Source of the DNA: Inmirania thermothiophila
GTDB lineage: Bacteria; Pseudomonadota; Gammaproteobacteria; DSM-100275
Assembly (NCBI RefSeq): GCF_003751635.1
Contig: NZ_RJVI01000001.1
Span: forward strand, 598,726 to 662,725
DNA: 64,000 nucleotides
Direction: 5' to 3'
Both the position numbers and the translations under genes were made by a program. The number at the start of each line of letters is the position of its first letter. The first letter of the stretch is position 1. This document shows, one piece after another, positions 57,496-64,000 of this stretch. The notes under the pieces were generated by a model, which worked only from the letters and a program-made list of their open reading frames with translations, was not told the origin of the DNA and ran no database searches.

Positions 57496-58116
57496 GTGGT
57501 GAGAAGAAGGGCTCAGGTGCTGGGGGTGCTGATCGCGCTGGTGCTGGCCGCCGGCTGCGCGGGGCCGCGCTACGGCGGCGAGGTGCCGGCGCCGTCGGCG
57601 GCGGCGCCCGACATCGACTACCTCATCGGTCCCGGCGACACCATCCAGATCTTCGTCTGGCGCAATCCGGAGGTCTCCACCTCCGTGCCGGTGCGCCCCG
57701 ACGGCAAGATCTCGGTGCCGCTGGTGGAGGACCTGCCGGTGGCGGGCAAGACCCCCACCCAGGTGGCGCGCGAGATCGAGCAGGTCCTCTCGCGCTACAT
57801 CCGCAATCCGGTGGTGACGGTCATCGTCAGCGGCTTCTCCGGCGTGTTCTCGCAGCAGGTCCGGGTCGTCGGCCAGGCCGCCCAGCCGCAGGCCATTCCC
57901 TACCGCAAGGGGATGACCCTGCTCGACGTCATGATCGCGGTGGGGGGGCTGACCGACTTCGCCGCCGGCGACAAGGCGAGCATCGTCCGCGTGGTGGACG
58001 GCAAGCAGACGCAGCTTCGCGTCCATCTCGACCGGCTGCTGCGCGACGGCGACGTGAGCGCCAACGTGCCGGTGCTGCCGGGCGACATCCTCATCATCCC
58101 GGAGGCGTGGTTCTGA
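57496..58116 (+). CDS. XrtA/PEP-CTERM system polysaccharide export protein (Wza-like)
   Basis: Outer-membrane lipoprotein, 206 residues. Lipobox LVLAAGC (Cys about 19). Polysaccharide export (Poly_export) domain IDYLIGPGDTIQIFVWRNPEVSTSVPVRPDGKISVPL, then one SLBB domain (VRVVGQAAQPQAIPYRKGMTLLDVMIAVGGLTDFA). It should form the outer-membrane exit pore. Start: GTG at 57496 gives the best spacing to GGGAGG; GTG at 57490 and 57499 are alternatives. Heads the EPS operon. Confidence 0.9.
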   Translation: MVRRRAQVLGVLIALVLAAGCAGPRYGGEVPAPSAAAPDIDYLIGPGDTIQIFVWRNPEVSTSVPVRPDGKISVPLVEDLPVAGKTPTQVAREIEQVLSRYIRNPVVTVIVSGFSGVFSQQVRVVGQAAQPQAIPYRKGMTLLDVMIAVGGLTDFAAGDKASIVRVVDGKQTQLRVHLDRLLRDGDVSANVPVLPGDILIIPEAWF

Positions 58117-58153
58117 GCGCTTCGCCGCCGGCGGGCGGCATGGAGGGGTCCGC

Positions 58154-59767
58154 ATGACCAACCCGATCCTCGAGGCCGTCTCGGAGCTTCGCTACTACAC
58201 CCGCGGGGTGTGGCGCCACCGCTGGGTGGCGCTGGCGGTGGCCTGGCTCGTGGCGGTGGCCGGCTGGCTCTACGTGCGGCAGATGCCGGACCGCTACGAG
58301 GCGAGCGCCCGTGTCTTCGTCGACACCCGCTCGATCCTGCGGCCGCTGCTTCGGGGGCTTGCCATCGAGCCCGACGTCAACCAGCGGGTGGCCATCGTCA
58401 CCCGCACCCTGCTCAGCCGCCCCAACCTGGAGAAGCTGGCGCGGATGACCGACCAGGACCTCAAGGCGGCGACGCCGGAGGCGATGGAGCAGCTCATCGA
58501 CCGCCTGCGCGACGAGATCCGCATCAGCGGCGGGCGCGAGAACCTCTACACCATCAGCTACGAGCACGAGGACCCGAAGGTGGCCAAGCGCACCGTCCAG
58601 TCCCTGCTCAACATCCTGGTGGAGAGCGCCCTCGGCGAGAGCCGCCGCGACACCGACACCGCGCAGCGCTTCCTCGACGAGCAGCTGCAGGAGTACGCCC
58701 GGCGCCTGGACGAGGCGCAGAAGGCCCTCACCGAATTCAAGCGGGCCAACGTCGCCCTCCTCGCGGTCTCGGGCGGCAGCTACTTCGCCCGCCTCGAGGA
58801 GGCGCGGGCGCAGCTCGAGCAGGCCAGGCTCGCCCTGCGCGAGGCGCAGTTCCGCCGCGACGAGCTCGCGCGCCAGCTCGCCGACGCCGAGTCGGGGGCG
58901 GCGGCCGAGGACGACCTCCTCGCCGCGGCGCCGGCGGCGGGCGGCGTCGCCACCGCCTACGACGGGCGCATCCAGGCCCTGCAGCAGCGCCTCGACGAGC
59001 TCCTGCTGAAATACACCGAGGAGCACCCGGACGTGCTCGCGGTGCGGGCGACGCTGCAGGAGCTGGAGAAGCGCCGCGAGGAGGAGCTTGCGGCGCGGGC
59101 GGCCGGCGGCGCGGGGGCGGGGCGCGGGTCGGACAGCGCCTTCGTGCAGCAGCTGCGCATCGCCCTCAGCGAGGCCGAGGCCAACGTCGCCGCCGCGCGG
59201 GTGCGGGTGCAGAGCTTCGAGGCGAAGGTGGAGGAGCTGCGCAAGGCCCTCGACACCATCCCCCGCGTCGAGGCCGAGCTCGCCCGCCTGACCCGCGACG
59301 TCGAGGTCAACAAGCAGAACTACGAGGCGCTGCTCAAGCGGCGCGAGACCGCGCGCCTGACCGAGGAGGCGGCCACCAGCAGCGACCAGGTGCGCTTCCG
59401 CATCATCGACCCGCCGCACGTGCCGCTCGAGCCCAGCGCCCCCAACCGGCTGCTGCTCAACGCCGCGGTCTTCCTCGCCGCGCTCGCGGCGGGGGCGGCG
59501 GCGGCGCTCCTGCTGGTCCTGCTGCGGCCGGTCTTCGACGAGGGGCGGATGCTGCGCAAGGTCACGGGCCGGCCCGTGCTGGGCAGCGTCGGGCTCGCCA
59601 TGACCCCCGGGCGGCGCTGGCGCACGGTGGCCGCCGCCCTGCCCTTCCTCATTCTTGGGCTCGGGCTTGCGGGGGCGCTGGCGGCGCTCGAGGCGCACGA
59701 GCTCGGGCGTATCGATCTCGGTCAGGTGCTGGCGGCCGTGGAGGCCGTGAGGGAGAGGCTGCTGTGA
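58154..59767 (+). CDS. XrtA system chain-length determinant protein (Wzz-type)
   Basis: Polysaccharide co-polymerase, 537 residues. TM1 about 25-43 (WVALAVAWLVAVAGWLYV), Wzz domain YEASARVFVDTRSILRPLLRGLAI, a long coiled coil about 175-400, and TM2 about 435-460 (LLLNAAVFLAALAAGAAAALLLVL). A further hydrophobic segment near 495-515 is typical of the XrtA-linked form. The kinase domain is separate (next gene, GTGA overlap). Confidence 0.9.
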   Translation: MTNPILEAVSELRYYTRGVWRHRWVALAVAWLVAVAGWLYVRQMPDRYEASARVFVDTRSILRPLLRGLAIEPDVNQRVAIVTRTLLSRPNLEKLARMTDQDLKAATPEAMEQLIDRLRDEIRISGGRENLYTISYEHEDPKVAKRTVQSLLNILVESALGESRRDTDTAQRFLDEQLQEYARRLDEAQKALTEFKRANVALLAVSGGSYFARLEEARAQLEQARLALREAQFRRDELARQLADAESGAAAEDDLLAAAPAAGGVATAYDGRIQALQQRLDELLLKYTEEHPDVLAVRATLQELEKRREEELAARAAGGAGAGRGSDSAFVQQLRIALSEAEANVAAARVRVQSFEAKVEELRKALDTIPRVEAELARLTRDVEVNKQNYEALLKRRETARLTEEAATSSDQVRFRIIDPPHVPLEPSAPNRLLLNAAVFLAALAAGAAAALLLVLLRPVFDEGRMLRKVTGRPVLGSVGLAMTPGRRWRTVAAALPFLILGLGLAGALAALEAHELGRIDLGQVLAAVEAVRERLL

Positions 59768-60627
59768 GCATCATCGAGCGCGCCATGGAGAAGGAGGGGC
59801 GCCGTCCGGCGCCGGAGACCGCGCCCGCATCGCCGGCGGGCGCCGCCGCGGCGGCGCCCGATGCCGCCCTGCGCCCGCAGGCCGTGCCGCAGGCGCAGAT
59901 CGATCTCGAGCGGATGCGCCGCCGCGGCTACGTGACCCCGGACGCCGAGGGGCGGGTGGTGGAGGAGTACCGCGTCATCAAGCGGCCGCTCCTCGCCAAC
60001 ATCGCGCGCGACGAGGCGAGCCGGCCCGAGCACGCGAACATGATCATGGTCACCAGCGCGATGGCCAACGAGGGCAAGACCTTCACCGCCATCAACCTGG
60101 CCATGAGCATCGCCATGGAGATGGACCGCACGGTGCTGCTGGTGGACGCCGACGTCGCCCACCCCTCGGTGGCCTCGGAGCTGGGGATCCCGGCGGGTCG
60201 GGGGCTGATCGAGGTGCTCGCCGGCGAGGTCCGGGACCTCTCCGAGGTGCTCGTCCGCACCAACGTGCCCAAGCTCTGCGTGCTGCCGGCGGGGCGGCGG
60301 CATCAGCGCTCCACCGAGCTCCTGGGCAGCGCGGCGATGGCGGCGCTCGCCGGGGAGCTCGCGCGGCGCTACCCGGACCGGGTCGTGATCTTCGACTCGC
60401 CGCCGCTGCTGCAGACCACGGAGGCGAGCGTGCTCGCGGGCCTCATGGGACAGATCGTGGTGGTGGTGGAGGCCGAGCGCACCTCGCAGCGGGCCGTGAC
60501 CGAGGCCCTGGAGCTGCTCGAGGGCTGCGACTGCGTCGGCATGGTGCTCAACAAGACCCGCCGCCGCGGCGCCGCCTACTACGGGGGCAGCTACTACGGC
60601 GGTTACTACGGCGGCGGCCGGTCCTGA
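59764..60627 (+). CDS. XrtA-associated tyrosine autokinase
   Basis: Cytosolic BY-kinase partner of the chain-length protein, 287 residues. Walker A region SAMANEGKTFTAINLAMSIA (about 98), Walker A' VLLVDADVAHPS, Walker B VVIFDSPPLL. The C-terminal Tyr cluster, RRGAAYYGGSYYGGYYGGG, holds six tyrosines available for autophosphorylation. Starts SIIERAMEKEG, the motif of this subfamily. Phosphorylation state should set EPS chain length. Confidence 0.9.
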   Translation: MSIIERAMEKEGRRPAPETAPASPAGAAAAAPDAALRPQAVPQAQIDLERMRRRGYVTPDAEGRVVEEYRVIKRPLLANIARDEASRPEHANMIMVTSAMANEGKTFTAINLAMSIAMEMDRTVLLVDADVAHPSVASELGIPAGRGLIEVLAGEVRDLSEVLVRTNVPKLCVLPAGRRHQRSTELLGSAAMAALAGELARRYPDRVVIFDSPPLLQTTEASVLAGLMGQIVVVVEAERTSQRAVTEALELLEGCDCVGMVLNKTRRRGAAYYGGSYYGGYYGGGRS

Positions 60628-60638
60628 GGGGGCGACGC

Positions 60639-62174
60639 GTGGAGCGCGCGGTCCGTTCGCCCCGGGTGCGTCTCGGCCGCCGTCTGCTCGCGGGGGTGGC
60701 CGCCGCGCTCCTCCTCCCGGCGGCGGCGCAGGCGGCGCGGTGGACGGTGAGCCCCTCGGTGGGCGCCTCGCTGATCTGGAGCGACAACGTCGAGCTCGCA
60801 CCTCCGGGCGCGGAGGAGAGCGACCTCGTGGGCGAGCTCGCGCCGGGGATCGTGGCCGAGGCCGACGGGCGGCGGCTCGACCTGCGCCTGGCCTGGCAGG
60901 GGCGGGTGCGCGTCTCCAGCGAGGACAGCGACCGCAACGAGGTGATCCACCGCGCGGAGGCCCGCGCCGCGGCGGAGCTTGCGCCGCGGACCTTCTTCCT
61001 GGACGCCGAGGCGAGCGTGGACCAGGCCCTGGTGTCGGCGCGGGCGCGGGGCGGGGTGGACAGCATCTTCGACGGCAACCGCACCGACGTCGTCCGCTAC
61101 GCCCTCGCGCCCCGGCTCGAACGCGACTGGGGGCCGGTGGCGGGGCGGCTGGTGCTGCGCCACGAGGCCGCCGACTTCGAGCGCGGCGCCGCCGACACCC
61201 GCGCCGACACGGTGACCGCGCGCCTCGGCAGCGGCCGGCGCCCCTCGCCCCTGACCTGGTCGGTGGACTACCTCGACAGCAACCTGGACCGCGAGGGCGG
61301 TGACGACAGCGAGAGCCGGGTCCTCGAGGGCAACGCCGACTGGCGGGTCGGCCGCAGCCTGCACCTGCTCGCCCGCGCCGGCCGCGAGGACCACGAGCTC
61401 GCCACCTCGCGCAGCCTCGAGAACGGCACCTTCTGGAGCGCAGGCTTCGCCTGGACGCCGGGGCGGCGCTTCAGCCTGCGCGCGCTCGCCGGCGAGAACG
61501 ACCGCGAGGTCGCCCTGCGCATCGCCCCGACCCCGCGCACCAGCCTCGATCTCGCCTGGCGCGACCGGGACGTGGGGCTCAATCCCGCCGGCGCCTGGGA
61601 TGCGACCCTGACCCAGCGCAGCCGCCGGAGCACCCTGCGCCTGCACTACGGCGAGGAGGTGACCAGCGTCCAGCGCCTGGTCCTCGCCGGGCGGCAGGCC
61701 TTCGTGCTCGTGGACCCGGCCACCGGGGCGCCGGTCCTGGACCCGGTCACGGGGCTTCCGGTGGTGCTCTTCGCCGACGTCTTCTCCCTCGCCGACGGCG
61801 AGTTCCTGCGCGAGCGCGGGGATCTCTCCTGGGACCTGCGCGGGGCGCGCACCACCCTGCGGCTCGGCGCCTTCGGCGAGCGGCGCACCTTCGAGCTCGG
61901 GGGCGAGGTGGAGCGGGCGCGCGGGCTCACCGTCGCCGTCGAGCGGCGCCTCGGGGCGCGCACGCGGGGGGCGCTGCGGGCCTCGCGGGTGCGCAACGAG
62001 TTCGACGACGGCCGCGAGGACGACACCACCACGGGCGAGCTCTCCATCGGCCGCGAGAGCGCGCGCCGTCTCGGGGTCTCCGCGGCCTACCGCCACCAGC
62101 GCCGCGACTCCACCGAGGCGGGCGAGGACTACCGCGAGAACCGCGTGACCGTCACCGTGACGAGGCGCTTCTGA
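60639..62174 (+). CDS. XrtA/PEP-CTERM system outer-membrane beta-barrel protein
   Basis: 511 residues, GTG start. Signal peptide about 10-30, then many amphipathic strands with charged turns: WTVSPSVGASLIWSDNVELAPPGAEESDLVGELAPGIVAEADGRRLDL at the start and an aromatic C-terminus (VTVTVTRRF). Matches the exosortase-A-locus outer-membrane barrel family. Function unproven, probably a structural or export role in EPS. Lies between the kinase and the ATPase as in other XrtA loci. Confidence 0.85.
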   Translation: MERAVRSPRVRLGRRLLAGVAAALLLPAAAQAARWTVSPSVGASLIWSDNVELAPPGAEESDLVGELAPGIVAEADGRRLDLRLAWQGRVRVSSEDSDRNEVIHRAEARAAAELAPRTFFLDAEASVDQALVSARARGGVDSIFDGNRTDVVRYALAPRLERDWGPVAGRLVLRHEAADFERGAADTRADTVTARLGSGRRPSPLTWSVDYLDSNLDREGGDDSESRVLEGNADWRVGRSLHLLARAGREDHELATSRSLENGTFWSAGFAWTPGRRFSLRALAGENDREVALRIAPTPRTSLDLAWRDRDVGLNPAGAWDATLTQRSRRSTLRLHYGEEVTSVQRLVLAGRQAFVLVDPATGAPVLDPVTGLPVVLFADVFSLADGEFLRERGDLSWDLRGARTTLRLGAFGERRTFELGGEVERARGLTVAVERRLGARTRGALRASRVRNEFDDGREDDTTTGELSIGRESARRLGVSAAYRHQRRDSTEAGEDYRENRVTVTVTRRF

Positions 62175-62178
62175 GACC

Positions 62179-64000
62179 GTGTACCAGTCCTTCTACAGGC
62201 TCGAGTCGCTGCCCTTCGAGCTCACCCCCGACCCCGCGTTCTTCTTCATGAGCCGGGGTCACCGGCGGGCCATGGCCTATCTGCGCTACGGCCTGAGCAA
62301 GGAGGAGGGCTTTCTCGTCCTCACCGGCGAGATCGGGACCGGCAAGACCATGCTCGCCGCGGCGCTGCTGCGCGACCTCGCCCGGGAGGCGGTGATCGGG
62401 GCGCGGGTGGCCACCTCGCAGCTCGAGGCCTACGACATGCTGGAGATGGTGGCCGCCTCCTTCGGCCTCGAGCACGAGGGCAAGAGCAAGACGGCGCTCA
62501 TCAAGCGCATCGAGGCCTTCCTCGCCGACGGGGTGGCGCGCGGGCGGCGGGCGCTGCTGGTGGTGGACGAGGCGCAGAACATCGCCCGCGACGCCCTCGA
62601 GGAGCTGCGGCTGCTGTCCAACCTCGAGCTGGACGGCCGGCCGCTGCTGCAGATCTTCCTCTTCGGCCAGGACGAGTTCCGCCGGCTCCTGCGCGCCCCG
62701 CACATGGAGCAGCTGCGCCAGCGCGTGGTGGCGGCCTACCACCTCGGGCCGCTGCGCTCGGACGAGACCCGCGAGTACATCGAGCACCGCCTGCGGCGGG
62801 CGGGCTGGAAGGGCGACCCGGTCTTCACGGACGAGGCCTTCCACGTGATCCACCGCTTCAGCGGCGGGATCCCGCGCCGCATCAACACCCTCTGCGACCG
62901 CCTCCTGCTCTACGGCTACCTGGAGGAGCTGCACGAGATCAGCGCCGACGTGGTGGGGGTGGTGATCGAGGAGCTGCGCGAGGAGGCCTTCCTCGAGGCC
63001 GCGCCGTCGGCGGCCATGGAGGCGGCGCCCGCGGGCCCGCCAGGGCGGAGCCCCCGCCGCGGCGAGGCCGCGGGCCTGGAGGGCCGGGTCGAGGGCATGG
63101 AGGGGCGCATGGCCGGGATCGAGGAGCGCCTCGACGGGATCGAGGCGGGCGTCGGCGCGATCCGCGAGCGCATGGAGGCCCTGCTCGGCGCCGCCGGCCG
63201 GGCGGAGGCCGGCACGGGGCGGGGGCGGCCGGCCACCCGGCGGCACCCGCCCCGCGGCCGGGGCGTGCTCTGCGTCGTCGGGGCGCGGCCCAACTTCATG
63301 AAGATCGCGCCCGTGATGCGCGCCCTGCGCGAGGCGCCGGAGCCGGTGCGGGTGCGCCTGGTCCACACCGGGCAGCACTACGACGAGGCCATGAAGGACG
63401 CCTTCTTCCGCCAGCTCGGGCTGCCCGAGCCGGACGTGGACCTCGGCGTCGGCTCGGCCAGCCACGCGGTGCAGACGGCGCAGATCATGGAGCGCTTCGA
63501 GCCGGTGCTCGAGCGCGAGGACCCGGCCTGCGTGGTGGTGGTGGGCGACGTCAACTCCACCCTCGCCTGCGCCCTCGTCGCGGCCAAGGCCGGGCGCGCG
63601 GTGGCGCACGTGGAGGCGGGGCTGCGCAGCTTCGACCGCACCATGCCCGAGGAGGTCAACCGGGTCCTCACCGACCAGGTGGCGGATCTCCTCTTCTGCA
63701 CCGAGCCGCGGGCGGTGGAGAACCTGCGCGGCGAGGGCATCGAGGAGGGGCGCATCCACCTCGTGGGCAACGTCATGATCGACACCCTGCTGCGCCACCG
63801 CGAGCTGGCGGTGCCGCCGGCGCGCACCCTCGCCCGCCACGGGGTGGATCCGGCCGTGATCGAGGGCGCCGAGGGCTACATCCTGCTGACCCTGCACCGG
63901 CCGGCCAACGTGGACGACCCGGCGGTGCTGCGGCGGCTGATCAAGACCGTGCGCGGCATCAGCGACGCGGTTCCGGTGGTCTTCCCGGTGCATCCGCGCA
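62179..64000 (+). CDS. XrtA-associated AAA ATPase fused in frame to UDP-GlcNAc 2-epimerase, 3' end outside window
   Basis: One open frame of at least 607 codons. Residues 1-270 are the exosortase-A-locus ATPase: VYQSFYRLESLPFELTPDPAFFFMS, Walker A GEIGTGKT (about 51), Walker B LLVVDEAQN (about 128) and SGGIPRRINTLCDRLLLYGYLEE. A coiled coil follows (about 299-337) and a basic linker (RRHPPRGRG). From 63265 it is a non-hydrolysing UDP-N-acetylglucosamine 2-epimerase (WecB type): CVVGARPNFMKIAPVMRAL, HTGQHYDEAM, GDVNSTL, HVEAGLRS, EEVNR. Elsewhere these are adjacent separate genes. There is no stop codon and no good ribosome-binding sequence between the domains. The GTG at 63265 is the only plausible internal start. 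Confidence 0.85.
   Translation, partial: MYQSFYRLESLPFELTPDPAFFFMSRGHRRAMAYLRYGLSKEEGFLVLTGEIGTGKTMLAAALLRDLAREAVIGARVATSQLEAYDMLEMVAASFGLEHEGKSKTALIKRIEAFLADGVARGRRALLVVDEAQNIARDALEELRLLSNLELDGRPLLQIFLFGQDEFRRLLRAPHMEQLRQRVVAAYHLGPLRSDETREYIEHRLRRAGWKGDPVFTDEAFHVIHRFSGGIPRRINTLCDRLLLYGYLEELHEISADVVGVVIEELREEAFLEAAPSAAMEAAPAGPPGRSPRRGEAAGLEGRVEGMEGRMAGIEERLDGIEAGVGAIRERMEALLGAAGRAEAGTGRGRPATRRHPPRGRGVLCVVGARPNFMKIAPVMRALREAPEPVRVRLVHTGQHYDEAMKDAFFRQLGLPEPDVDLGVGSASHAVQTAQIMERFEPVLEREDPACVVVVGDVNSTLACALVAAKAGRAVAHVEAGLRSFDRTMPEEVNRVLTDQVADLLFCTEPRAVENLRGEGIEEGRIHLVGNVMIDTLLRHRELAVPPARTLARHGVDPAVIEGAEGYILLTLHRPANVDDPAVLRRLIKTVRGISDAVPVVFPVHPR

Overview
The window is very GC-rich bacterial chromosome, densely packed with genes that use GTG, TTG and 4-base stop/start overlaps. 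Gene order points to a gammaproteobacterium, probably of the Chromatiales/Ectothiorhodospiraceae type: mrdA-mreDCB next to gatCAB, pilSR, bamD divergent from rluD-pgeF with clpB nearby, 6S RNA directly upstream of fau, and rplM-rpsI. The species assignment is inference. I saw no rRNA, CRISPR array, insertion sequence or prophage, and no gene-free stretch longer than about 250 bases.

Layout. 1-3603 (minus): cell-shape operon mreB-mreC-mreD-mrdA, with mrdA cut by the left edge. 3734-7803 (plus): gatC-gatA-gatB and hslO, the last broken by one extra G in an 8-G run. 7820-12523 (minus): hemJ, a ClC-type channel without the usual gating glutamate, and pilS-pilR. 12670-16838 (plus): sucCD, nadE, glnB. 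16849-18151 (minus): a nitroreductase and bamD. 18239-25668 (plus): rluD-pgeF-gcvR-like-def-UMF1 transporter-plsC-like, then clpB behind a sigma-32 type promoter.

25871-40899 is the first part of an XrtA/PEP-CTERM (exosortase A) system: EpsB-type sugar transferase, histidine kinase PrsK, sigma-54 activator PrsR, and two PrsT-like TPR proteins flanking a small cyclic-nucleotide-binding protein. Convergent to these is a minus-strand group: a ThiF-nitroreductase fusion, a PEP-CTERM substrate protein with a near-consensus sigma-54 promoter, and a SAM methyltransferase. 41000-50424 is mostly housekeeping: 6S RNA, fau, an EVE protein, ilvA, rpiA, a DUF2905 protein, a 1277-residue FAD/Fe-S oxidoreductase, a tiny exported GDDRS-repeat protein, a porin and tRNA-Gln. 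After rpsI-rplM comes the XrtA-associated acyltransferase, divergent from a LolA-like/beta-barrel/RND trio. From 57496 to the right edge runs the XrtA exopolysaccharide operon: Wza-like export protein, chain-length protein, tyrosine kinase, outer-membrane barrel, and the XrtA-associated ATPase. That ATPase reads in frame, without a stop, into a UDP-GlcNAc 2-epimerase that is cut by the edge.

How it fits together. The EPS genes should build and export a polysaccharide. PrsK/PrsR with sigma-54 probably switches on PEP-CTERM genes. XrtA itself is not in the window and is expected to the right. The most unusual observations are the ATPase-epimerase fusion, the ThiF-nitroreductase/methyltransferase/PEP-CTERM group, the paired PrsT proteins around a cyclic-nucleotide sensor, a TGTAA...ACA element repeated in three intergenic regions, the frameshifted hslO and the apparently non-canonical start of mreC.
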